From assembly GCF_003008595.1 (NCBI RefSeq), contig NZ_CP027669.1:1612001-1676000 (forward strand): DNA of 64,000 nucleotides, read 5' to 3'. The stretch's first letter is position 1. The number at the start of each line of letters is the position of its first letter. This DNA is from Simplicispira suum. GTDB taxonomy: Bacteria > Pseudomonadota > Gammaproteobacteria > Burkholderiales > Burkholderiaceae_C. A model generated the notes under the pieces. That model saw only the letters and a program-made list of their open reading frames with translations, made no database searches and had not been told where the DNA came from. Positions 45,489-53,224 of this stretch are shown piece after piece. Both the position numbers and the translations under genes were made by a program.

Positions 45489-45508
45489 CTTGTTGAAAAG
45501 GAGCCCCC

Positions 45509-45907
45509 ATGAAACACCATCCCTTCCTGCGCAGTGGCTTGCTGGCACTGTCACTGGGCCTGGTAGCCCTGCCGACATTTGCCGATGACGACTGCGATGC
45601 GCCGGTAGAGCGCTGGCAATCCCGCGAAGCGGTACGCCAGATGGCGGACCGGAAAGGCTGGCAGATCCAGCGGCTGAAGATCGACGACGGCTGCTACGAG
45701 ATTCGCGGCACCGACCGCCAGGGCCGCAGCTTCAAGGCCAAGATCGACCCGGAAACTCTGAAGGTGTTGAAGCTCAAGCAACGGGACCGCAAGCGCGACC
45801 GGGAGCGCGGCCGTGACCGTGAGCACGCCGAGCCGCAACCGGGCGGCGCTGCCGCCCCATCGCCCCTGTTCGCCCCTGGCACCGCGCCGCGCGGCCAGAT
45901 CGAGTAA
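45509..45907 (+). CDS. Exported PepSY-domain protein with basic tail
   Basis: 132 residues. Signal peptide (LLALSLGLVALPTFA-D), then WQSREAVRQMADRKGWQIQR, LKIDDGCYEIRGTDRQGR and IDPETLKVLKL of a PepSY domain, with two Cys (DDDCDAP, DDGCYE) that could form a disulfide. The C-terminus is a low-complexity Arg/Lys/Asp stretch (RDRKRDRERGRDREHAE) then Ala/Pro. Located 20 bases after the flavocytochrome gene; AAAGGAGCCCCC precedes ATG. Likely a periplasmic part of the same redox system. Confidence 0.85.
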   Translation: MKHHPFLRSGLLALSLGLVALPTFADDDCDAPVERWQSREAVRQMADRKGWQIQRLKIDDGCYEIRGTDRQGRSFKAKIDPETLKVLKLKQRDRKRDRERGRDREHAEPQPGGAAAPSPLFAPGTAPRGQIE

Positions 45908-45932
45908 ACCCTTTTTTAATCGGAGCAACCCT

Positions 45933-46409
45933 ATGTCCAAACCTCTTTTGACCGTTTTGGCCGCCGCCTGTGCGCTGGCCGTGCCCGCCCTGGCGCACAG
46001 CCGCCAGGTCACGCTGACGACCCAGCTCAAAAACTATGGCGGCGACGGCGCCTACCTGGCCGTGTACCTGGCCGATGCCAAGGGCGCCTATGCCGGCACG
46101 CTGTGGGTGGCCGGCGGCAAGGCCAAGTACTACAAGCACCTGTCCGACTGGAGCCGCCTCTCGGCCGGTGACGCCAAGCGCCTCAATGGCGTGACCGGTG
46201 CCAGTGTGGGCGCGGGGCGCACGCTCAAGGTGACGGCCGACCTGGCCGATGCACTGATGGATGCGGGCTACGAAATCCGCATTGACGCCGCCGCAGAAGA
46301 CATGCGCGACAGCCCGTCGGAAGTGCGCGTACCGCTGACCACCGGCAACGCCGGCAAACCGCAGGCCGGCAAGCAGTACATCCAGTCCTTGACCTTCCAA
46401 CTTCAGTAA
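45933..46409 (+). CDS. DUF2271 periplasmic protein with ApbE-type flavinylation motif
   Basis: 158 residues. Signal peptide (LLTVLAAACALAVPALA-H), then the DUF2271 fold (LTTQLKNYGGDGAYLAVYLA, GTLWVAGGKAKYYKHLSDWS, YEIRIDAAAEDMRDSPSEV). Residues 85-91 are NGVTGAS, close to the D-G-x-S/T-G-A-S/T consensus at which ApbE attaches FMN; the expected final Thr is Ser91 here and Asp is Asn. With apbE two genes downstream, covalent FMN loading is plausible. DUF2271 proteins were reported in flavinylation gene clusters. ATG 45933 follows CGGAGCAACCCT. Confidence 0.85.
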   Translation: MSKPLLTVLAAACALAVPALAHSRQVTLTTQLKNYGGDGAYLAVYLADAKGAYAGTLWVAGGKAKYYKHLSDWSRLSAGDAKRLNGVTGASVGAGRTLKVTADLADALMDAGYEIRIDAAAEDMRDSPSEVRVPLTTGNAGKPQAGKQYIQSLTFQLQ

Positions 46410-48610
46410 TGGCGCGCGTGGGCTGGAAGGCCATCCACCGCTGGCTGGGTCTGACGGCAGGCGCCCTGGCCCTGGTGCTGGGCCTCACCGGCGCCATCCT
46501 GGCGTTCGACCCGGTGCAGCAATCGTGGCAGGCGCCTGCGGCGCCCGGCGATCTGTCGGTGGCCACGCTGGTGGAGCGCGTGGCGGGTACGGTGCCGGGG
46601 ATTGAGGAAATCCGCCATCTGCCCTCCGGCGCCATCGTGGTGTTCAGCTTTAGCGGCGACCAGGCGCAGGCGCATTACGTGGACCCGGCCGATGGTCGGG
46701 TGCTGGGCGCCTGGCAGCCTTCGGCGCTGCCGCGTTGGGTGAAAAGCCTGCACCGCTCGCTGCTGCTGGGCGACGCCGGGCGCTGGGGTGCGGCGGGTAT
46801 TGCGCTGGCTATGGGCTTGATATGCATCTCGGCCCTGGTTCTGCTGCTGCGCCGCATGGGTGGCTGGCGGCGCCTGGGCGCGCGGGTGCGGGGCTCGCTG
46901 GCACAGCGCATCCACGTCGTCACCGGTCGGGTGGTGCTCGCGGTGCTGTGCCTGACATCCCTCACCGCGCTCACTATGAGCGCCTCGACCCTGGGGCTGG
47001 TGACTTTGGACGCCGGGACCGAGCCCGATGTGGTCTCTGTGGTCACTGGCCAGACCGCCCTGCCTGGGGCGCAGCTCTCTGCGCTGCAAAACCTCGCCGT
47101 CCGGGACTTGCGCAAGCTGAATTTCCCCGACGCTTCCGACCCCGAAGACATCTGGAGCGTCGCCACTCTTCAGGGTGAAGGCTGGGTGGATCGCTACTCC
47201 GGGAACATGCTGGCCTGGCAAGACGCCACCTTTGCACAGCGCATCTACGACTGGGCTTTGGTGCTGCACACCGGTGAGTCGGCTTGGCCCTGGGCCGTGG
47301 TGCTCGGGCTCGTGGGGGCCAGCGTGCTGCTGTTCTGGCTGTCGGGCGTGGTCATCTGGTGGCAAGTACGCAGCCAGACACTGCAGATCACCGGCAACAG
47401 CCCGCTGGCACAGGCTGACGTGCTTATCTTTGTCGCCAGTGAAGGCGGCAGCACCTGGGGTTTTGCCCAGGCGCTGCAGGATGCGCTGATCCACAGCGGG
47501 CACCGCGTGCATACCGGCGCCCTGGAGCATTTCCAGACCGCGCCCGCCACGCGGCAGGTGTTCGTGCTCGCCGCCACCTATGGCGAAGGCCAGGCCCCGG
47601 CGCACGCCAAAGACGCACTCGAGCGCATCGCAAAATTGACCACCAGCGCCGTGCCGGTGACGGTGCTGGGCTTTGGCGACCGGCAGTACCCGGCCTTCTG
47701 CGCCTTTGCCGAGGCACTGGAGCAGACCCTGCGCGCGCGCGGCTGGCCTGCGCTGCTGCCGCTCGAATGCATCCACCAGCAATCGAGCCAGCAGTTCACC
47801 CGCTGGGGCCAGGCACTGGCGCAGGCACTGGGCGAACCCCTGGTGCTCGACTATGTGCCGCGCGTTCCGTCCACCACCGCGCTCACGCTTGTAGCGCGCC
47901 AGGGCTACCGAGAGCACAGCGACGAGCCCACGGCCATCCTGCGCTTTGCCTGGCCCGCGCAGGGCGGCGGCGCCCGCCTGGGGCACTTTGCGGCGGGCGA
48001 TTTGGTGGGCATCCTGGCGCCTGGCTCGGCCGTGCCGCGTTATTACTCGCTGGCGTCGGGCTCGCAGGATGGGTTTCTGGAAATCTGCGTGCGCCTGTTG
48101 CCGGGTGGCCTGTGCTCTACGCATTTGCTGGGCCTGCAACCGGGGGACAGCATTGCCGCTTTCATCCGCTCTAATCCCGGTTTTGCACTGCCGCGTACAC
48201 GCCGCCCGGTGCTGCTGATCGGGGCGGGCACGGGCGTGGCGCCGCTGGCCGGTTTCATCCGTCGCAACGATCGGCACACACCCATGCACCTGTATTTTGG
48301 GGGGCGCGATCCGGCGCAGGACTTTTACTTTGGCCCCGAAATCCAGCGCTGGTTGGGCGAAGGGCGGCTGGCAAGTGTACAGACGGTGTTCTCGCGCATC
48401 CCCGAAGGCGGTGGTTATGTGCAGGATGCCCTGCGCCGCGACGCCGAGCGCGTACGCGCACTGCTGGCCCAGGGTGCCCTGGTGCGCGTCTGCGGCAGCC
48501 GCGCCATGGCCAAGGGCGTGGCCGAGGCGTTGGACGCCATCCTTGCGCCGCTGCACTTGAGCGTGGCGCAGCTCAAAGCAAAAGAGCGCTATGCCGAAGA
48601 TGTCTTCTGA
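46409..48610 (+). CDS. PepSY transmembrane / flavodoxin / FNR fusion reductase
   Basis: 733 residues. The N-terminal PepSY_TM part (about 1-330) has helices at residues ~12-32, 130-150, 165-185 and 295-320. A flavodoxin-like FMN domain (about 330-480: VLIFVASEGGSTWGFAQALQ, AATYGEGQAPAHA, GFGDRQYPAFCAFAEAL) and a ferredoxin-NADP reductase/CysJ-like domain (about 500-733: PRYYSLASGS for FAD, GAGTGVAPLAGFIRR and GGRDPAQDFYFGP for NADPH) follow. It would carry electrons from NADPH via FAD and FMN to the membrane PepSY region. Starts at the last base of the DUF2271 stop and overlaps apbE by 20 bases. Confidence 0.9.
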   Translation: MARVGWKAIHRWLGLTAGALALVLGLTGAILAFDPVQQSWQAPAAPGDLSVATLVERVAGTVPGIEEIRHLPSGAIVVFSFSGDQAQAHYVDPADGRVLGAWQPSALPRWVKSLHRSLLLGDAGRWGAAGIALAMGLICISALVLLLRRMGGWRRLGARVRGSLAQRIHVVTGRVVLAVLCLTSLTALTMSASTLGLVTLDAGTEPDVVSVVTGQTALPGAQLSALQNLAVRDLRKLNFPDASDPEDIWSVATLQGEGWVDRYSGNMLAWQDATFAQRIYDWALVLHTGESAWPWAVVLGLVGASVLLFWLSGVVIWWQVRSQTLQITGNSPLAQADVLIFVASEGGSTWGFAQALQDALIHSGHRVHTGALEHFQTAPATRQVFVLAATYGEGQAPAHAKDALERIAKLTTSAVPVTVLGFGDRQYPAFCAFAEALEQTLRARGWPALLPLECIHQQSSQQFTRWGQALAQALGEPLVLDYVPRVPSTTALTLVARQGYREHSDEPTAILRFAWPAQGGGARLGHFAAGDLVGILAPGSAVPRYYSLASGSQDGFLEICVRLLPGGLCSTHLLGLQPGDSIAAFIRSNPGFALPRTRRPVLLIGAGTGVAPLAGFIRRNDRHTPMHLYFGGRDPAQDFYFGPEIQRWLGEGRLASVQTVFSRIPEGGGYVQDALRRDAERVRALLAQGALVRVCGSRAMAKGVAEALDAILAPLHLSVAQLKAKERYAEDVF

Positions 48611-49580
48611 CGCTGCCGCGCCCTGCCAGCGCGCCACCCTGCACGGCCCGACCATGGGCACGCGCTGGTCTGCCAGCGTGGACTGTGACGCCGCTCTGGA
48701 CCTGGACGCCCTGCGCCAGAACCTTGCTGCGGCGGTGCAGCAGGTGGACGCGCAGATGTCCCCCTGGAAGCCGGAGAGCGACCTGGTGCGCCTGAACCGC
48801 GCACCCGTGGACGCCTGGGTGGACCTGCCGCCTGAAATTCTGGAAGTGCTGACCTGCGCCATGGACATTCACCGCCAAAGCGCAGGCGCGTTTGACCCCT
48901 GCGTCGGGGCGCTGGTCGATGCCTGGGGTTTTGGTGCGGTGCGCGATGCACCCGACGCCGCAGCGATCCACACCGTGCGCCAGGCTGCGCCGTGCCCGAT
49001 GCGCGAGAGCCTGGAGATCGACCCTGCAGCAGGCCGCGCCCGCAAGCGTGCTCCCGTGCAGCTCGATCTGTGCGGCATTGCCAAGGGCTATGCGGTGGAC
49101 CGCATGGCTGCCGTGCTGCAACAGCACGGAGTGCGCCATGCGCTGGCGGCGCTCGATGGGGAATTGCGCGCCGTGGGCCACCAGGCCAGCGGTGCGCCCT
49201 GGGCGGTGGCGCTCGAATCGCCCGAGGCCGGGCGCCGCGCGGTACGGGGTGTGATCGAGCTGCAGGACCTGGCCGTGGCCACCTCGGGCGACTACCGGCA
49301 CTACATGGAGGTGGGCGATGCGCGCCTTGCGCACACCATGGACGCGCGCCGCGCTGCGCCGGTGAACAACGCCGTCGCCTCGGTCACCGTGCTGGCGCAC
49401 ACCTGCATGGAGGCGGACGCCTGGGCCACCGCCCTGCTGGTGGCCGGCCCCGGCGAGGGCCTTGCCCTGGCGCAGCGCAGAGGGCTGGAAGCGCTGTTTC
49501 TGCTGCGCCGCCCCGAAGGGCTGGTGGAGATGGGGCTGGGGCGGTTCGGCGCATGCGGCGCACGGCCAAGCCTTGCATGA
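48591..49580 (+). CDS. apbE: FAD:protein FMN transferase
   Basis: 329 residues. ApbE signatures: GPTMGTRWSASV, QMSPWKPESDLVRLNRAP, LDLCGIAKGYAVDRMA, SGDYRHYMEVG, and the Mg-binding C-terminal segment HTCMEADAWATALLV. Transfers FMN from FAD to Thr/Ser of target proteins. Export is expected for the family, but the N-terminus (MPKMSSDAAAPC) shows no clear signal peptide; the Cys at residue 12 without a hydrophobic stretch argues against a lipoprotein. The function may therefore be cytoplasmic, or the start may be wrong. Last gene of the redox operon. Confidence 0.92.
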   Translation: MPKMSSDAAAPCQRATLHGPTMGTRWSASVDCDAALDLDALRQNLAAAVQQVDAQMSPWKPESDLVRLNRAPVDAWVDLPPEILEVLTCAMDIHRQSAGAFDPCVGALVDAWGFGAVRDAPDAAAIHTVRQAAPCPMRESLEIDPAAGRARKRAPVQLDLCGIAKGYAVDRMAAVLQQHGVRHALAALDGELRAVGHQASGAPWAVALESPEAGRRAVRGVIELQDLAVATSGDYRHYMEVGDARLAHTMDARRAAPVNNAVASVTVLAHTCMEADAWATALLVAGPGEGLALAQRRGLEALFLLRRPEGLVEMGLGRFGACGARPSLA

Positions 49581-49679
49581 ACGACAGTGCAACATGCCGT
49601 TCAGCAGCGATTCATCAGCGCAAGCGCAAACTGTGCACACAGTCGCCAAGGACTGCATACCTACGCAAAGGAGATCACC

Positions 49680-49985
49680 ATGCAACCGACCGCACTTCTC
49701 GCCTCCATCGCCCTACTGGCAGCGGCCATCAGCGCCCCTGTGCTAGCAGGTGATCGCGACAAACGAAGCGACCGCCAGCACGCGTCAGAGACGCGCGCTG
49801 CAGATACCGGGTTTGACCATCGGATGAAGGTGGTAGCCAACGACGCTGCTCCTGATTCACCCGCCTATGGCTGGCGCTATTTCACCGATCCAACAGATCC
49901 TCGTGCGGTTGTGATCAGTCCGCAAGGCGACTACTACTACAGCCGGGGCAAGGGCCTGCGCTGGATCGCGGCAGAACAAAGCTGA
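49680..49985 (+). CDS. Small exported protein of unknown function
   Basis: 101 residues with a signal peptide (LLASIALLAAAISAPVLAG), a charged linker (DRDKRSDRQHASETRAAD) and a C-terminal YGWRYFTDPTDPRAVVISPQ then GDYYYSRGKGLRWIAAE, Tyr/Trp-rich. AAAGGAGATCACC before ATG is a strong ribosome-binding site. 100 bases after apbE; it could belong to the same operon. No family recognised. Confidence 0.7.
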   Translation: MQPTALLASIALLAAAISAPVLAGDRDKRSDRQHASETRAADTGFDHRMKVVANDAAPDSPAYGWRYFTDPTDPRAVVISPQGDYYYSRGKGLRWIAAEQS

Positions 49986-49992
49986 GCGCTGC

Positions 49993-50991
49993 TCAGCGCG
50001 TCACGTCAATCACCACGCGCCCGCGCACCTGCCCCGCCAGAATGGCGCCTGCCAGTTCCGGCAGGCGGCTCATGGGCTCTACGGTGGTGATGGCTTCCAG
50101 GTGCGCCGGGTCCAGATCGCGTGCCAGGCGCTGCCACGCGGCGTGGCGTGCAGGCATCGGCGCCATCACCGAATCCACTCCCAGCAGCGCCACGCTGCGC
50201 AGAATGTGCGGCAGCACGGTGGCAGGCAGGTCCATGCCACTGGCCAGGCCGCAGGCTGCAGCACCCGCGCCGTATTCCATTTGCGCCAGCACGTTGGCAA
50301 GGGTGGTGCTTCCTACCGAATCCACGGCGCCCGCCCAAGTCTCACGTTGTAGCGGACGCACCGGACCTTGCAGAGTGGCGCGGTCAATAAATGCACTGGC
50401 GCCCAAACCCCGCAGATAGTCGTGGGTTTCGGGCCGGCCAGTGGAGGCCGTGACGTGGTAGCCGCACTTGGCGAGCAGGCTGATCGCGACCGAGCCCACG
50501 CCGCCCGCAGCGCCGGTCACCAGCACCTGGCCCCTGCCCGGCTGTGCGTGGCCCCAGCGCTCCAGTACATCGACGCACAGCGCGGCGGTGTAGCCGGCGG
50601 TACCAATGGCCATGGCCTGCAGGGGTGTGAAGGCATCGGGCAAACGCAGCAGCCATTCGGCTTTGACCCGCTGGTACCGCGTAAAGCTTCCCCAGTGCGT
50701 TTCTGACAGGCCAAAACCGTTGAGCACCACCGGATCGCCCGCTTTCCACAGCGGCGAACGCGACTCGATCACCGTCCCCGCGAGGTCCACGCCTGCCACC
50801 ATGGGCAGGCTGCGCGCCACCTTGTTGCGGTTGCCTGAAAGCGCCAATCCGTCCTTGTAGTTCAGGGCCGAGTACTGCACCTCAACCAGCACATCGTCGT
50901 CCGGCAGGTCGGCCAGGCGGAGTTGCCTGAAGACGCTGCGCGCCTTGCCCTCGTGCTCTTCAATGACCAGGGCGGTGAAGGTATCGGACAT
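49993..50991 (-). CDS. acuI: Acrylyl-CoA reductase-like MDR oxidoreductase (AcuI/YhdH)
   Basis: 332 residues, medium-chain dehydrogenase/reductase of the quinone oxidoreductase branch: SALNYKDGLALSGNRNKVAR, GVDLAGTVIE, NADPH-binding VLVTGAAGGVGSVAISLL, GTAGYTAALCV. AcuI reduces acrylyl-CoA to propionyl-CoA; YhdH homologues detoxify acrylyl-CoA. No catalytic zinc ligands are expected in this branch. Convergent with the small exported gene. Symbol given on family resemblance. Confidence 0.85.
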   Translation of the reverse strand: MSDTFTALVIEEHEGKARSVFRQLRLADLPDDDVLVEVQYSALNYKDGLALSGNRNKVARSLPMVAGVDLAGTVIESRSPLWKAGDPVVLNGFGLSETHWGSFTRYQRVKAEWLLRLPDAFTPLQAMAIGTAGYTAALCVDVLERWGHAQPGRGQVLVTGAAGGVGSVAISLLAKCGYHVTASTGRPETHDYLRGLGASAFIDRATLQGPVRPLQRETWAGAVDSVGSTTLANVLAQMEYGAGAAACGLASGMDLPATVLPHILRSVALLGVDSVMAPMPARHAAWQRLARDLDPAHLEAITTVEPMSRLPELAGAILAGQVRGRVVIDVTR

Positions 50992-51107
50992 AGAAGGTTC
51001 TCCTTCGCAAAACGGTCATGCTACCTGCGCTGTGCATCGGATGCAGCGGCGGTGACGGTGGCTGACTGATACGGTGGGAGCGCCCAGGGCTTGTTAAGCT
51101 CGCTCCA

Positions 51108-51374
51108 ATGCACTGGACCACCGTTGCTGTGCTCGTGATCGGATGCCTGCTCTTTCTGGCCGGCTATCTGCGCCTGATCACCGACGACAAGGGCCACGTC
51201 CATCTCAACAACTACCGCCTCACCGGTGGCCTCGGCAAGGTCCTCACCGGTTTCGGCATCGGCCTGCGCGAGTTGCTGGCGCGTGAATGGACGGATGAGT
51301 CCTTGTCCGCCGCCCTGATGCTCGGCGGTGGTTTTTTTGCCGCACTAGACATCATGGTCGCCGCCAGAAGGTAG
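51108..51374 (+). CDS. Small membrane-anchored protein of unknown function
   Basis: 88 residues, one N-terminal transmembrane helix (TVAVLVIGCLLFLAGYLRLI) and a possible second C-terminal one (ALMLGGGFFAALDIMVAA) around a polar part (DDKGHVHLNNYRLTGGLGKV). Not recognised. It is followed within a few bases by the IS110 element. A 21-base segment (51244-51264) is repeated exactly at 52878-52898 beyond the IS. Confidence 0.6.
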   Translation: MHWTTVAVLVIGCLLFLAGYLRLITDDKGHVHLNNYRLTGGLGKVLTGFGIGLRELLAREWTDESLSAALMLGGGFFAALDIMVAARR

Positions 51375-51379
51375 GCGGC

Positions 51380-51460
51380 CGGTCTCCACCATCGTAGATT
51401 GCGTCCAAGGACGTAGCGCTACATGCTGTGACTTGCGTCGTCAGCAACACAAGGAGACCG
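51380..51460 (+). promoter_or_regulatory. Inverted repeat across the IS110 transposase leader
   Basis: CGGTCTCC (51380-51387) pairs with GGAGACCG (51453-51460), whose GGAG is the transposase ribosome-binding site (AAGGAG 7 bases before ATG). A 65-base loop separates the arms. Read-through mRNA from the upstream gene would hide the start; IS elements often use this to limit transposase made from outside promoters. Confidence 0.45.
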
Positions 51461-51463
51461 ACC

Positions 51464-52582
51464 ATGAAAGAGCGTAGCAAGATTCATGTGGGCTTGGACG
51501 TCCACAAGGACAGCATCAGCATCGCAGCGGCCGAGTCCGGCCGAATGCCTGGGCGACTAATAGGCAAGGTCACGCACGATGTGAACAAGCTGCTCAAAGT
51601 GCTGGCCAAGGTCGGCAACGCCGATCAATTGCACATCGTGTACGAGGCCGGGCCTACCGGCTTTGGCCTTCAGCGTGCCTTGCACAGCAGGGGCTACCTG
51701 TGCGAGATCATCGCCCCCTCGCAGATCCCGCGACGTCCAGGCGATCGAGTCAAGACCGACGGGCGTGACAGCGTTCAATTGGCCGAGTGCTCTCGAGCTG
51801 GCCAGCTGAGCGCCGTATGGATTCCCGAACCAGAAGACGAAGCGATCCGTGACCTCTCACGGGCACGCGAAGACGCGGTCAACAGCCGCGTCCAGGCCCG
51901 CCACCAACTCAAGGGCTTTCTCCTGCGTCACGACGTGCGCTACACCGGCAAGACCTCGTGGTGCGGCGCCTACTACCGCTGGCTAGGGACGCTGAACTTT
52001 GGCGTTGGTGCCGCGCAGACAGCGTTCACTGAATACTGGCAAGCCGTCACCGCTGCAGATGATCGCGTTGAGCGCTTGACCAAGGCGTTGGAGAGCTCAA
52101 TCACTGGCTGGCGCTTTGAGCCGGTGGTTGGTGCGCTGCAGGCACTGCGCGGTGTCGCCGCGATCACGGCGATTGGCCTGGTGGCAGAGATTGGAGACCT
52201 GGGGCGCTTTGCCCATCCACGCAAGCTCATGGGCTATCTTGGACTGACTCCGTCAGAACATTCCAGTGGCGAGCGCACAAGCCGCGGCAGCATCACCAAG
52301 ACGGGCAACGCGCATGCACGCCGGCTGCTTACCGAAGCTGCCTGGAACTACCGTTTCAAGGCGCGCATCGGCAAACAAGCGCAGATTCGACAACAAGCGC
52401 TGTCCGAGCCGATACGAAGAATGGCCTGGACGGCGCAGTTGCGGCTGACACAGCGCTTTGCTGCGTTGAATGCGCGTGGCTTGCAGGTCAACAAAGCCTG
52501 CATAGCAGTTGCAAGGGAGCTGGCAGGCTTCATCTGGGCCATCGGCATGCAGGCGCAGCGCGAGCATGGTCAGGCAAACTGA
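51464..52582 (+). CDS. IS110-family transposase
   Basis: 372 residues. The N-terminal DEDD RuvC-like domain begins KIHVGLDVHKDSISIAAAES, with IVYEAGPTGFGLQRAL and KTDGRDSVQLAECSRAGQLS. The C-terminal transposase_20 domain has LRGVAAITAIGLVAEIGDLG, LMGYLGLTPSEHSSGERTSR and GSITKTGNAHARRLL, including the serine-containing segment thought to be the nucleophile. Full length, no frameshift seen, so probably active. IS110 elements move with little or no terminal inverted repeat and are guided by a structured bridge RNA from the element's non-coding end. Confidence 0.93.
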   Translation: MKERSKIHVGLDVHKDSISIAAAESGRMPGRLIGKVTHDVNKLLKVLAKVGNADQLHIVYEAGPTGFGLQRALHSRGYLCEIIAPSQIPRRPGDRVKTDGRDSVQLAECSRAGQLSAVWIPEPEDEAIRDLSRAREDAVNSRVQARHQLKGFLLRHDVRYTGKTSWCGAYYRWLGTLNFGVGAAQTAFTEYWQAVTAADDRVERLTKALESSITGWRFEPVVGALQALRGVAAITAIGLVAEIGDLGRFAHPRKLMGYLGLTPSEHSSGERTSRGSITKTGNAHARRLLTEAAWNYRFKARIGKQAQIRQQALSEPIRRMAWTAQLRLTQRFAALNARGLQVNKACIAVARELAGFIWAIGMQAQREHGQAN

Positions 52583-52599
52583 AAGGACATAACACGCAA

Positions 52600-52799
52600 C
52601 AGGATCGATCTGGCGATGCGATACGAGCAACGATAGGGCAACCCTCGGAACTCCTATAAGGGCACCGCAAGGCAGATCCCCGACCCTAGAGCGAGGCAGG
52701 CCCGCGACGAATCGATGAAGTGCTGGTAACCAATCCGCGGATATGAGTCTGATTCATCGTCGCTGCAAACGCTCGTGTCGTATCACCTGATCGATCCTG
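52600..52799 (+). ncRNA. Candidate IS110 bridge RNA region
   Basis: The 3' non-coding part is bounded by an exact 11-base inverted repeat, CAGGATCGATC (52600-52610) and GATCGATCCTG (52789-52799), enclosing about 180 bases. Bridge RNAs of IS110/IS1111 elements are of this size and come from one non-coding end. No fold could be computed, so this rests on position, size and the closing stem. Confidence 0.35.
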
Positions 52800-52862
52800 A
52801 GATCACACCCAGAACCAGACACTGCCAGTATTGACAATGGCGACCATATGAGGTGTCTGGTT

Positions 52863-53224
52863 GTCTTGAGATAGCGGTCACCGGTTTCGGCATCGGCCCA
52901 CTCAGGTCACGCCGCCGCCCACAAGCCCCATGCTGTCCCGACGGGCAAACGCCAGGCGGGTGTTCGTGGGCATGGGAAGCGCGCGTTGACACTCTCAGTT
53001 GGATGGCTTCATGCGCCTGCCGATGGCGCGCTGCGTCCTATCTATCGAACGGCCCTTTTCGCTTTGCCAAAAACGCCATGTCCTAGCGCAAACTCGGTCC
53101 GTTTTCATGAGGACAGCGTGCGTCGAATGCCCGATTGCTTGGGGTTTTACCCTCTCACGCAGGCGCAAGAAACAGCGCGACCATCGCATGACTTCCCGTT
53201 CCCCGCCTTCCGGAGAGATGCCCC
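52863..53224. other. Gap between IS110 element and FecR-TPR gene
   Basis: No convincing gene. Short open frames across 52995-53396 on the minus strand and 52986-53322 on the plus strand have no recognisable domain. Holds the second copy of the 21-base repeat (52878-52898) and presumably the promoter of the gene at 53225; no promoter box is certain. Confidence 0.35.

Larger units (their letters stand above)
51375..52862 (+). mobile_element. IS110-family insertion sequence (ends approximate)
   Basis: Transposase gene plus short 5' non-coding and about 280 bases of structured 3' non-coding DNA. Ends are not defined by terminal inverted repeats, as is normal for the family; the left limit is set after the stop of the upstream gene and the right limit after the AACCAGACAC/GTGTCTGGTT inverted repeat (52813-52862). 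True boundaries need comparison with an empty site. Confidence 0.55.

Noticed and set aside
46403-48868. 821-codon open frame antisense to the PepSY-flavodoxin-FNR gene
   Set aside because: The opposite strand encodes an intact multidomain reductase; the antisense frame has no recognisable motif.
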